A stretch of DNA of 19,167 bases from Gammaproteobacteria bacterium (GCA_018814965.1 JAHIYS010000118.1:1-19167); one strand, 5' to 3'; positions 8,557 through 15,057 are shown, counted from the stretch's first letter. The notes: generated by a model from the letters alone, not told the origin. Program-made: numbers and translations.

Positions 8557-8913
8557 TTACTCGCTATAGTTTTCAATTGCCTTCTTAATGGTATTTACCG
8601 CTAAAAGAGCACAATGTTTAAAGTGATCTGGCATATAACCAATATCAGATAAAACATCTTGTTGACTTAACGTTTTGGCATCTTCCAAAGACATGCCTCG
8701 AACCATATAACCAGCAGTACTACCACATATAATCGAACTCTCACAACCGTCGGTTGTAAAAGTAGCCTCAACAATATTATCTTTATCCATCTTTAACCAG
8801 AACTCCATAGTATCGCCACAAGGACCAGTAATTCGCGCATTTAAATTTGCGCTCTTTAAAGGACCAAAGTTCATTGGCACCTCTTTAGTCATCATCTCTA
8901 TATCTCTTGACAT
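8557..8913 (-). CDS. IscU/NifU-N-like iron-sulfur cluster scaffold protein
   Basis: 118 aa. Cysteines are placed as in IscU/NifU N-terminal scaffolds: GPCGD (Cys32), TDGCESS (Cys57) and KHCALLA (Cys101), with an extra Cys63 (IICGS). The Asp after CG (CGD), important for cluster release in IscU, is present. Such proteins hold a nascent [2Fe-2S] or [4Fe-4S] cluster before transfer. No cysteine desulfurase is nearby. A strong ribosome site (GAGGTGGG) precedes ATG 8913; in-frame Met7/8 are alternatives. It starts 16 nt after the ATPase gene, so it is in the same operon. It presumably supplies or receives clusters for the ferredoxin-type ATPases and NifX-like proteins next to it. Confidence 0.8.
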   Translation of the reverse strand: MSRDIEMMTKEVPMNFGPLKSANLNARITGPCGDTMEFWLKMDKDNIVEATFTTDGCESSIICGSTAGYMVRGMSLEDAKTLSQQDVLSDIGYMPDHFKHCALLAVNTIKKAIENYSE

Positions 8914-8929
8914 AACTATCCCACCTCAA

Positions 8930-9793
8930 CTAATTAATTGCTGCTACTATCTTATTCCAAGCATTTAATAAAACATCTTTTTGCCCAAAAACTTGATAAT
9001 CCATTAATGTTTGACCATTAACAATAGACTGAATAACAGTTTCGTCATATTTAATCTTACCCACAACCTCTATTTGATTATCAATACAATACCTCTCAAT
9101 CTCTTCTGTTATTAATTGATTCAAGTCACATTTATTTATAATCACTTTTACTAATAGCTTAAAATGGTTAGCAAGCTCTATAACTCTTTTGGCATCATGA
9201 AATCCCGATAAAGTTGGCTCTGTTACTACCACCACACAATCAGTATGCCCAAGCGCAGCTATTGCCGGGCAACCAATACCGGGCGGACCATCAATAATAA
9301 TCCAATCACTTTTATTGGCTTTAGCTATCTCAATAGCCTTCTGTTTTACAAGAGAAACCAGCTTGCCTGAATTCTCTTCGGCAATTCCAAGCTTGGCGTG
9401 AACAAAAATCCCATAGACTGTTTCAGATATATACCACTCGCCTGAATCTACAGGAATCATGCTTATTGCACCAGAAAGACAAATGCCGGCGCATAACCCA
9501 CAACCCTCACACTGTATTTCATCGATAATAAAATCTTCATCAATAGCATCGAAATGACAATTATTTTTGCACTTTTCACACTTTACACATTTGCCCAAAT
9601 CAATAACGGCTTTTTTACCACCACTAAATTTGGTGACTTTACTGTTCGTAGGATTTAATAATAAAAACAAATCTGCAGCATCAACATCCGCATCAACAAT
9701 AACTTTATTTTTTGCAATAGTACTAAAGGCACCACTAATAACTGTTTTACCTGTTCCTCCTTTACCGCTTACTATTACGATCTGTTTAGCCAT
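8930..9793 (-). CDS. MinD/Mrp-type P-loop ATPase with two [4Fe-4S] ferredoxin motifs (second copy)
   Basis: 287 aa. Deviant Walker A at residues ~10-17 (GKGGTGKT), a switch-like VDADVDAADL, then an inserted ferredoxin domain with Cys69/72/75/79 and Cys95/98/101/105, then Walker B WIIIDGPPG (Asp168). This layout (ATPase interrupted by 2x[4Fe-4S]) is that of the paired ATPases of the ORP gene clusters of sulfate reducers, and of archaeal and clostridial relatives. Its ATG overlaps the stop of the preceding ATPase gene by 8 nt (ATGGCTAA), so the two are coupled and probably form a heterodimer. The likely role is ATP-driven handling of a metal-sulfur cluster or of a NifX-like client; division-related roles have been reported for the Desulfovibrio ORP complex. 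Confidence 0.88.
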   Translation of the reverse strand: MAKQIVIVSGKGGTGKTVISGAFSTIAKNKVIVDADVDAADLFLLLNPTNSKVTKFSGGKKAVIDLGKCVKCEKCKNNCHFDAIDEDFIIDEIQCEGCGLCAGICLSGAISMIPVDSGEWYISETVYGIFVHAKLGIAEENSGKLVSLVKQKAIEIAKANKSDWIIIDGPPGIGCPAIAALGHTDCVVVVTEPTLSGFHDAKRVIELANHFKLLVKVIINKCDLNQLITEEIERYCIDNQIEVVGKIKYDETVIQSIVNGQTLMDYQVFGQKDVLLNAWNKIVAAIN

Positions 9794-10622
9794 ATCTGTC
9801 CTTTAACATCATAAATAAATTCTTAAATTTTTCGCGGTACTCTAGGAAACTTTCTATAAGCGGCTCACCTCTGGAATATCCCTCAGCAATTCTTCTGCTA
9901 AAAGGGATCATCATTAAAATCTCTATCTCCTGATTTTGACAATATTCCTCCACCTTGTTATCACCTATATCACTCCGATTAATAACCACTCCAAATGGGA
10001 TTTTTAATTTTCTTAAAACCTCTATAGCTATTATTAAATCATTTAAACCAAAAGGAGTTGGCTCAGTTACCAAAATACAATAATCAGCATCATTTACCGA
10101 ATTGACCATGGCACAACTACTCCCTGGTGGAGCATCGATAATTGTGTGCTTGCTCTGATCAATATATTTTTTTAACGCCTTAACTATAGGCGTTGGCATA
10201 GCTTGTCCTACATCTAGCTTTCCCTGGATAAAGTCTATCTCTTCTTTTGCACCAATCTCAATAACACCAATAACCTGATCAACTTCAGAAATAGCCTTAG
10301 TAGGACAAAAATATTCACAAGCCCCACAACTATGGCAAAGCTCAGGAAAAATATTCACTGAACATGGGGTCACAGCTATAGCATTGAAAGCACAAACACT
10401 GGAACACTTTCCGCAAAATGTACACTTATTTAAATCAACTTTTGGCACCTTAATCAAAACATTTTCTTTTTTATTTATCTGTGGCTTTATAAAAATATGA
10501 TCATTCGGTTCCTCAACATCGCTATCTATAAGCTGAATATTTTTTCCTATGGACAAAGCCAAACTAACTGCCAAAGTAGTTTTGCCTGTCCCTCCTTTAC
10601 AGCTTGCAATAGCTATAATCAT
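9786..10622 (-). CDS. MinD/Mrp-type P-loop ATPase with two [4Fe-4S] ferredoxin motifs (first copy)
   Basis: 278 aa from the ATG at 10622 (MIIAIASCKGGTGKT); a TTG three codons earlier (10631) is also possible. The P-loop at residues 8-15 is the deviant Walker A, LIDSDVEEPN follows, then ferredoxin Cys67/70/73/77 and Cys96/99/102/106, then IIDAPPGSSC as Walker B. A paralogue of the next gene with the same domain order. No strong ribosome site is visible; about 100 nt separate it from the zinc-ribbon gene upstream, so it may have extra regulation there. With its coupled partner it probably forms the core of an Mrp/ORP-like complex. Confidence 0.88.
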   Translation of the reverse strand: MIIAIASCKGGTGKTTLAVSLALSIGKNIQLIDSDVEEPNDHIFIKPQINKKENVLIKVPKVDLNKCTFCGKCSSVCAFNAIAVTPCSVNIFPELCHSCGACEYFCPTKAISEVDQVIGVIEIGAKEEIDFIQGKLDVGQAMPTPIVKALKKYIDQSKHTIIDAPPGSSCAMVNSVNDADYCILVTEPTPFGLNDLIIAIEVLRKLKIPFGVVINRSDIGDNKVEEYCQNQEIEILMMIPFSRRIAEGYSRGEPLIESFLEYREKFKNLFMMLKDRYG

Positions 10623-10722
10623 AAAGTCCAATAAATTTTTAATTTCTTCTTAAACAAATCTCTAGTTAATTCAAATAAAAGTGACACCATTCCTAACTCA
10701 TTCCTCAATAAGATCAATTGTT

Positions 10723-11025
10723 TTATTCTCTTACCATAGGTAAGTTGCACGTTGAACATTGGACATCGAAACATGGGACCCCTCTTTGATGGATAATTTT
10801 TTCACCACACCTAGAACATACACAAAAACCACCCAATCCTAAACCTTGCCTTGGCCCCTGTCTTTTCTCTAACCCTTGACCTTGTCCCAGCCCTGCTCCA
10901 CGTCCTCTTCCACGACCTGATCTTTTTCTTTCTCCCAATCCTTGCCCTTGTCCTCTACCCCCAAAAATCCCGCCACATACAACCTTTTGCTTATCTAAAG
11001 TTAACTCAATAATATCTTTTTTCAT
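10723..11025 (-). CDS. Gly/Arg/Gln-rich linker protein with C-terminal zinc ribbon
   Basis: 100 aa. A short N-terminus (MKKDIIELTLDKQKVVCGG) leads into a low-complexity stretch (about residues 20-68) built from GQGQGLG, GRGRG and QGLG units, then a C-terminal zinc ribbon of two CxxC pairs: CSRCGEK with HQRGVPC, then CSTC and a terminal PMVRE. This C-terminus is typical of small proteins beside NifX/ORP-like and Mrp-type ATPase genes in anaerobes. ATG with GGGAG ribosome site; 32 nt after the NifX-like gene. The disordered basic part may bind nucleic acid or tether a partner; the metal site could be Zn or Fe. Function unknown. Confidence 0.75.
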   Translation of the reverse strand: MKKDIIELTLDKQKVVCGGIFGGRGQGQGLGERKRSGRGRGRGAGLGQGQGLEKRQGPRQGLGLGGFCVCSRCGEKIIHQRGVPCFDVQCSTCNLPMVRE

Positions 11026-11057
11026 TTCATATCTCCCATTACAATAAATTCTTGTTT

Positions 11058-11387
11058 CTACTCGCTATAAACTTTACCCATTCCATATTTCTCTACAATA
11101 TCTTTTACCAATCCTTTCGCTTCGGTAATAATTTGCAACCGCCCTTCTTTCAAGACTTTTTCCGCTTTAGGACCAACCTCACCCGTAATCACCATCGATA
11201 CTTTTTTCTCAATCACTAATTGAGCTGATTGAATACCAGCTCCAGAACCAACATCGATATTTGGATTGGCAATTGCTTCAAATGCATTAGTTTCATCATC
11301 CCAAATAATAAAATAAGCGCACCGCCCAAACCTTGGATCTATTTGCGATTCAAGATTATCACCACTAGAAGTTATACATATTTTCAT
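11058..11387 (-). CDS. NifX/ORP-like (dinitrogenase iron-molybdenum cofactor biosynthesis family) protein
   Basis: 109 aa. MKICITSSG, then SQIDPRFGRCAYF (a conserved family motif) and the central GSGAGIQSAQLV followed by VITGEVGPKA, typical of this family. It is a shorter second paralogue of the CDH-tailed protein in the same cluster and lacks the CDH tail. Members include the Mo-Cu 'orange protein' and MTH1175. It lies 24 nt after the regulator gene and is the first structural gene of the cluster. A metal-cluster carrier or client of the two ferredoxin-ATPases is the best inference. Confidence 0.85.
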   Translation of the reverse strand: MKICITSSGDNLESQIDPRFGRCAYFIIWDDETNAFEAIANPNIDVGSGAGIQSAQLVIEKKVSMVITGEVGPKAEKVLKEGRLQIITEAKGLVKDIVEKYGMGKVYSE

Positions 11388-11411
11388 AAAGCCTCTTGTA
11401 TAAATAATTAA

Positions 11412-11768
11412 TTATCGACGACATTGCCCTCGCCCCATACCATTGCCTCTCCCGCATCCTCGAGGCAGGCTATATTCGGCAATATCATCACCTCGTAAAA
11501 TTCTTAACGCCTTAGAACTATAAAGAGCATCTGCAATTTTTTTTCTCCCAGAATAAAGGAGTCTTTGTAAAGTACTGGTAGAGATCTGCATTTTTTCAGC
11601 AGCGATTTTCTGTTCTAGCTCATCGAAGTCACATAAATGAATCGCCTCAAGCTCATCTAGAACCAACTCATTAACCTCTAAATCAGCTAGAGGAACTCCT
11701 TTAGGCTTAAAATAATCAGCACCATCAAAGCGACGGCAAAAACGGGTTCTTTTAACAAATGGGGGCAT
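11412..11768 (-). CDS. DUF134/UPF0251-family DNA-binding regulator
   Basis: 118 aa. Family pattern: RTRFCRRF at the N-terminus, YFKPKGVPL, LDELEAIHLCDFDELEQ, then a sigma-70 region 4-like helix-turn-helix (about residues 53-82, with KMQISTSTLQRLL and GRKKIADAL). The C-terminus is Gly/Cys-rich (GCGRGNGMGRGQC). UPF0251 genes commonly sit beside NifX/ORP-like genes. Being first in the minus-strand cluster, with a perfect palindrome 22 bp upstream of its ATG, suggests it regulates itself and the cluster. The cysteines could sense redox state or metals, which is inference. The ribosome site is weak. Confidence 0.85.
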   Translation of the reverse strand: MPPFVKRTRFCRRFDGADYFKPKGVPLADLEVNELVLDELEAIHLCDFDELEQKIAAEKMQISTSTLQRLLYSGRKKIADALYSSKALRILRGDDIAEYSLPRGCGRGNGMGRGQCRR

Positions 11769-11790
11769 AATCTATAAGTCTCTTAAAATA

Positions 11791-11820
11791 TTACTGTATG
11801 GGTATATACCCATACAGTAA
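11791..11820. promoter_or_regulatory. Perfect 30-bp palindrome, candidate operator of the DUF134/ORP-like cluster
   Basis: Half site TTACTGTATGGGTAT is followed directly by its exact reverse complement, with no mismatch over 15+15 bp. It lies 22 bp before the ATG of the DUF134 regulator, where its promoter should be. The core GGGTATATACCC is symmetrical, as expected for a dimeric regulator. No T-run follows, so a terminator is unlikely. Confidence 0.7.
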
Positions 11821-11857
11821 AGCAAATAAAGCTAAACGTCAAGTCTAGGCAGGTTAT

Positions 11858-11955
11858 GACTTCAAGTCCTGACAACTACAACGAACAATGCTTAGAATAT
11901 GAAAAGGTTAGGTGGCCATATGAGGGGTTCGTTATCGCTTGTAAAGACTTGATCC
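11858..11955. repeat. R1 MITE-like element, copy A
   Basis: About 98 bp, from ACTTCAAGTCC to GACTTGATCCC. It shares with copy C the blocks GACAACTACAACGAA, AATGCTTAGAATA, and a right arm with TTCGTTATCG and AAGACTTGAT. The left end is more divergent than the right. It overlaps the end of a doubtful small reading frame (11892-12098). Confidence 0.75.
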
Positions 11956-12098
11956 CTTTCTTTATGAGATGCGAGCCAACAAACTTGATTATAATGTTTG
12001 TCGTCTGAATACGTTTGAATGAGAACGTCTTTTTCAGGTATACATGCAAAAACAGGAACACTAAAAAGCCCAATGTAAAAATACAACCAATAATGCAC
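11892..12098 (-). CDS. Doubtful small exported or lipoprotein-like ORF running into R1 copy A
   Basis: 68 codons from a GTG. The N-terminus (MHYWLYFYIGLFSVPVFAC) looks like a signal peptide, possibly with a lipobox VFAC, followed by a polar segment with a second Cys. It begins just after the 146-aa exported protein gene, with AAGGAA about 12 nt before the GTG. A second frame from a GTG at 12106 has better ribosome-site spacing but a less natural composition after its hydrophobic start. The end of the frame lies inside R1 copy A, so an original gene may have been truncated by the element. Could be chance. Confidence 0.3.
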   Translation of the reverse strand: MHYWLYFYIGLFSVPVFACIPEKDVLIQTYSDDKHYNQVCWLASHKERDQVFTSDNEPLIWPPNLFIF

Positions 12099-12118
12099 AA
12101 AACCACTGTTTCCTTTAC

Positions 12119-12559
12119 TTATAACACCCCTTCATTAGAAATGGGCTTTGTATTAAAAAAAATCTCACCTTCCCCATCTCTTAATATTTTAAATAATATT
12201 CTTACTTCTTCATCGTTAACATCTGTCATATTATCTTCATAGAAGTTCACCAGTCTTTGAGTATATGAAAACACCTTACAGCTAGGGTTTTTTAGTGCAT
12301 TCATACATGCGGTATTTTGTTTTGAACACCCAACAATATATAAGAGCACTGAAAATATATCTTGGAAATTTGAGGGTCTTAGCGGCTCCATTAACATCAT
12401 AAATTCTTCATCAGCATTATCAATATCTTGATACATCCCCTCATAATTACAATAGACGGTTTCATCGCATTTCAAAGCAAAAGCAATCGCGCTCTCATTA
12501 AACAAACCTATAAACAACGAAAAAACCGAAGCTAATAAAAAGATATGTTTTATTTTCAT
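12119..12559 (-). CDS. Exported hypothetical protein with five cysteines
   Basis: 146 aa with a very good ribosome site (AGGAGG before ATG 12559) and a classic Sec signal peptide (MKIKHIFLLASVFSLFIGLF, cleavage near residues 26-28). The mature part is acidic with five Cys (KCDETVYC near its start; GCSKQNTAC and a later SC in the middle), suggesting disulfides in the periplasm or outside. No family recognised. It is downstream, on the same strand, of the three double-glycine-leader peptide genes, separated by R1 copy B, so a role as an accessory or immunity factor is possible but unsupported beyond position. Confidence 0.7.
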   Translation of the reverse strand: MKIKHIFLLASVFSLFIGLFNESAIAFALKCDETVYCNYEGMYQDIDNADEEFMMLMEPLRPSNFQDIFSVLLYIVGCSKQNTACMNALKNPSCKVFSYTQRLVNFYEDNMTDVNDEEVRILFKILRDGEGEIFFNTKPISNEGVL

Positions 12560-12745
12560 AAATCCTCCTACCTATTCTACGCAACCACCATAACTATCAC
12601 TGCTTATGTATTAATATAGCAGTTTACACTACCAACAAAATCAATAAAGCATATAGCGTGGCTCACTGGATGACAAACCTACCTTATTTTTAGAAGGACG
12701 AAGCATAAATGATATATTGGTGCTTTTACCAGCTTATATATTTAT

Positions 12746-12845
12746 AGGATCAGATCATGACAACTACAACTAATAATGCTTAGAATCAGAAATAATTAAA
12801 TGCTCTTATAAGGAGTTCATCATCGTTTGTAAAGACTTAATCCCT
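12746..12845. repeat. R1 MITE-like element, copy B
   Basis: About 100 bp, from AGGATCAGATC to AAAGACTTAATCCC, with the shared blocks GACAACTACAAC, TAATAATGCTTAGAAT and a degenerate right arm. It occupies most of the right half of the 338-nt gap 12560-12897. The rest of that gap is AT-rich and must hold the promoter of the 146-aa exported protein gene; I saw no other gene there. Confidence 0.75.
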
Positions 12846-12897
12846 TTGTTGCAACATCCTTTCAAGATTTGATGCCTTATTCTTAATCACTTAAAGC

Positions 12898-13167
12898 CTA
12901 TGATTTCTCGCATGAAAACTTACATAATTCCTCAGCCTTTAAAAAACAAACTTTTCCAATGGCATTATCTATTTCTTCTTGTTCTTTTTTTTCTCTAACA
13001 ATATCGTTTTTAGAAAAATAAGATATTATAGATCCTGAATAATATGCAAAAACAACCATTCCTACGGTTATATAGAAAAGCTCATTTGTTAAAAATCCAC
13101 GTGCTCCATAACCACCCACTATACACGCAAGCTCAATATCATTCAAGATCACAGCAGTATCATTCAT
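12898..13167 (-). CDS. Double-glycine-leader peptide A (candidate microcin/bacteriocin-like)
   Basis: 89 aa from the ATG at 13167, chosen because GGAG lies 5 nt before it. An ATG at 13209, in an ATGA overlap with a small upstream frame, would add 14 residues. Leader MNDTAVILNDIELACIVGG (1-19) matches the double-glycine consensus L-x3-E-L-x2-I-x-GG, the signal cut by C39-peptidase ABC exporters. The predicted mature peptide (70 aa) has one membrane-length hydrophobic stretch (FYITVGMVVFAYYSGSIISYF), a charged KKEQEEID segment and a Cys-containing tail (three Cys in the last ~20 residues). Long for a class II microcin but within range. No transporter is in the window. Peptides B and C upstream share the leader pattern. 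Confidence 0.65.
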   Translation of the reverse strand: MNDTAVILNDIELACIVGGYGARGFLTNELFYITVGMVVFAYYSGSIISYFSKNDIVREKKEQEEIDNAIGKVCFLKAEELCKFSCEKS

Positions 13168-13205
13168 AACATCTCCAACAACTATCAGGACAAGTTCATA
13201 AAATT

Positions 13206-13349
13206 TCATTCACACCCAGGACGAAAACACCTGTTGACACAATCATTGGTGTTTTCTGCTGGTTTTATTGTAAAGTTATAGTCACTTTCATTACAATATA
13301 AGCGAAAAAAATTGGGATTTTTAGAAACGAGTGCGAGCTTTAAATTCAT
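13206..13349 (-). CDS. Possible 47-aa Cys-containing small protein between R1 copy C and peptide A
   Basis: Starts at the ATG directly bordering R1 copy C and ends in an ATGA overlap with an upstream ATG of peptide A. The C-terminal part reads NDCVNRCFRPGCE, four Cys in total counting LYC, similar in style to CLPGC of peptide B. There is no ribosome site, because the upstream DNA is the repeat, so it may be the tail of a peptide gene whose leader was lost when R1 inserted. Weakly supported. Confidence 0.3.
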   Translation of the reverse strand: MNLKLALVSKNPNFFRLYCNESDYNFTIKPAENTNDCVNRCFRPGCE

Positions 13350-13448
13350 GGGGTCAAGTCCTGACAACTACAACGAATAATGCTTAGAATAAGAAATAGT
13401 TAGGCGATCTTATGAGGTGTTCGTTGTCGGTTGTTGAGACTTGACCCC
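13350..13448. repeat. R1 MITE-like element, copy C (best preserved)
   Basis: 99 bp with perfect 11-bp terminal inverted repeats GGGGTCAAGTC / GACTTGACCCC. The inverted similarity extends over about 28 bp per arm (13350-13377 and 13420-13448), leaving a ~42-nt centre containing AATGCTTAGAATAAG. No coding potential. It lies between peptide genes A and B. Confidence 0.85.
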
Positions 13449-13463
13449 TTACTTTTTTTTTGG

Positions 13464-13721
13464 TTATTTTAACAAATAATATTTTCCGCTTTTATTCTTT
13501 TTGCTAGTTATATGGCCTATACAGCATAATACAAATGAGGTAATTAGGCCTATGCAACCAACACCCACCGCACCAAGTCCAATTTTTATTCCGGTTTTAT
13601 CCTGGACTAGGTCTGAACATGTACACTCATTTAAAATACAACCTGGTAAACATTCTTGTGCTGACGAACCACCAACAACAAAAAGAATTTCGTTATGATC
13701 TAAGGATTTAAAACGTTTCAT
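13464..13721 (-). CDS. Double-glycine-leader peptide B (candidate microcin/bacteriocin-like)
   Basis: 85 aa. Ribosome site GAGGGGGG before ATG 13721. Leader MKRFKSLDHNEILFVVGG (1-18) fits L-x3-E-I-x2-V-x-GG exactly. The predicted mature part (67 aa) starts SSAQ and has a Cys-rich N-terminus (CLPGC, then CTC) followed by a Gly-spaced hydrophobic helix (GIKIGLGAVGVGCIGLITS, then VLCCIG) and a basic end (KKNKSGK). A glycine-rich membrane helix after a double-glycine leader is typical of pore-forming class II bacteriocins and Gram-negative microcins. No recognisable named microcin. It ends 15 nt from R1 copy C and lies 54 nt after peptide C. Confidence 0.72.
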   Translation of the reverse strand: MKRFKSLDHNEILFVVGGSSAQECLPGCILNECTCSDLVQDKTGIKIGLGAVGVGCIGLITSFVLCCIGHITSKKNKSGKYYLLK

Positions 13722-13775
13722 AACCCCCCTCTTTAATTTAATTAATATTATTAAGCAACTAAAACCCTACCCCAT

Positions 13776-14036
13776 TTAATGATTATCAGGGCTATCTGAA
13801 GGACCACATGTACAAGATTTTTTTATTGAACTTGTGCAATTCAAAGATGGATTATTGCTATCTCCTAAGCAGGAACACTCGCGTTCAGTACAAGGACGGA
13901 TATTAACTCTACTCATTACTGCAATAATACCGCCGACAACTATTAAAATACCCGATGTAACTCCCAGTCCTGTCCCAATAGGTAAAAAAGCACCTCCACT
14001 TACACAGTTGCATTCTATATAATTTAAGCTTTTCAT
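13776..14036 (-). CDS. Double-glycine-leader peptide C (candidate microcin/bacteriocin-like)
   Basis: 86 aa, ribosome site GGAGG before ATG 14036. Leader MKSLNYIECNCVSGG (1-15) fits L-x3-E-x3-V-S-GG, as in many class II microcins. The mature part (71 aa) begins with a Gly-rich hydrophobic segment (FLPIGTGLGVTSGILIVVGG, IIAV) and ends with a hydrophilic Cys-rich tail of six Cys (PCTERECSC, then NC and SCTC). In B the Cys-rich part comes before the helix, so B and C are not simple duplicates. First of the three peptide genes in transcription order. Immunity gene and exporter not identified. Confidence 0.72.
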   Translation of the reverse strand: MKSLNYIECNCVSGGAFLPIGTGLGVTSGILIVVGGIIAVMSRVNIRPCTERECSCLGDSNNPSLNCTSSIKKSCTCGPSDSPDNH

Positions 14037-14154
14037 TTTTCCTCCACTTTATTTGTTGTCAGTTGATTATGTTAGTCTTTTATTAGTAATAAATACATAC
14101 AGAGAGCGCACCAAAAACGGTAAGGCTATAAATAAAGTATCATTCACAAACAAA

Positions 14155-14172
14155 GGGATCAAGTCTTAACAC
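14155..14172. repeat. R1 element, partial copy D (one end only)
   Basis: GGGATCAAGTCTTAACAC matches the left end of R1 and then diverges; 15 nt later R2 copy 1 starts. In the 14037-14315 gap this and R2 copy 1 are the only structures seen. Confidence 0.5.
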
Positions 14173-14187
14173 ATTTATTATATTATA

Positions 14188-14304
14188 GAGCTGGCGATGG
14201 GATTACTCAGGTACATCCTGTACCTTCGCCCTCGCTAAAAACGCTCTGGCCAGCTCGCTTCGCTCACTGTTGCGAAATTTGGCAATCCTGCCAAATTTGT
14301 CAAA
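14188..14304. repeat. R2 repeat with tRNA-Thr 3'-end sequence, copy 1
   Basis: ~117 bp nearly identical to R2 copy 2 (15058-15175) in the same orientation. It starts GAGCTGGCGATGGGATT, identical to the tRNA-Thr 3' end on this strand, and continues with internal inverted repeats (AGGTACATCCTGTACCT; AATTTGGCAATCCTGCCAAATTT). It ends 12 nt before the lipoprotein gene stop. Confidence 0.8.
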
Positions 14305-14315
14305 CTTACAACCTA

Positions 14316-15026
14316 CTAATTGGATATATCCTTAATTATATTTTTAGTAAATGGCAAGTTAATTTCAGGATAGAATTTTTTTACAAAGTTTTGTGCTTCT
14401 TGATGACGATCAACAATTAAATATTGTCCGGTGTACTTGTTCTTAGGCACAAGCCATTGGAGCGGGGTGTGTTCAATATACCTTTCACTAGAAGGAGAAA
14501 GCCATCCTTTTTCTTTGATAGTCGGCGATAATATATATAAATCTCCTATATAATTTACTGCTCCAGCCGTTATATGAAAATGATAATCGCTAGGATTGCT
14601 CATAGAAAAAGATGAATTTTTATCGTACTTGTTTCTGAACGTCACACCCCAAAGCTCATATTCTCCTTCAGCCAGAATACTAATATCATAAAAATACTCT
14701 GGTTTTAATATGTTTTTGCGTGATGACTTGGCACTTGGTATAGCTATAAATAATTTTTGATCTATTTTTTTGTCATTAATAACGGGACGCCAATAGGGCC
14801 CTCTACTTATTTGATATACTTTACGAGAACCCCATGCCCATACACTTACCTGGCTATCCTCTGTCAAACCAGAACCATCCTCAAAATAAATAGCTCTAAA
14901 TATAGCTAGTCCCTGCTTGGTTTTTTTGTTATGCAACTCTGTTGTGTCAATCCGTTCAACCAAAGAACAAGATATGCATAAGGCGCTTAAAAAAATCAGC
15001 ACCGATGTTTTAATTATGGGGTTCAT
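14316..15026 (-). CDS. Hypothetical lipoprotein flanked by R2 repeats
   Basis: 236 aa. N-terminal signal (MNPIIKTSVLIFLSALCISC) with a probable lipidated Cys20; the lipobox CIS-C is unusual because -3 is Cys rather than Leu. The mature part is rich in aromatic residues and strands (VSVWAWGSRKV, YELWGVTFRN), with AGAVNYIGDLYI, a motif style common in beta-rich outer-membrane or periplasmic lipoproteins. ATG with AAGGAG. It stands alone between direct repeats R2 copy 1 and R2 copy 2, so it may be a small mobile or exchanged cassette. Function not recognised. Confidence 0.7.
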   Translation of the reverse strand: MNPIIKTSVLIFLSALCISCSLVERIDTTELHNKKTKQGLAIFRAIYFEDGSGLTEDSQVSVWAWGSRKVYQISRGPYWRPVINDKKIDQKLFIAIPSAKSSRKNILKPEYFYDISILAEGEYELWGVTFRNKYDKNSSFSMSNPSDYHFHITAGAVNYIGDLYILSPTIKEKGWLSPSSERYIEHTPLQWLVPKNKYTGQYLIVDRHQEAQNFVKKFYPEINLPFTKNIIKDISN

Positions 15027-15057
15027 TTATTCTCCTTAATGCAAAGGTGTCAATATG

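Noticed and set aside
8168..11387. Nitrogen-fixation locus
   Set aside because: NifX-like and NifU-like domains occur, but no nifHDK, nifB, nifE or nifN; the set matches Mrp/ORP-type clusters instead.
11876..12106. 76-codon minus-strand frame overlapping the doubtful 11892-12098 ORF
   Set aside because: Better ribosome-site spacing, but basic, low-quality composition after the hydrophobic start, and its end lies in R1 copy A.
11858..13448. CRISPR array from the repeated R1 units
   Set aside because: Repeats are ~100 bp, imperfect, 600-900 bp apart with genes between, and no cas genes are present.
14188..14304. tRNA pseudogene inside R2
   Set aside because: Only the first 16-17 nt match tRNA-Thr; no anticodon arm or D-arm follows.
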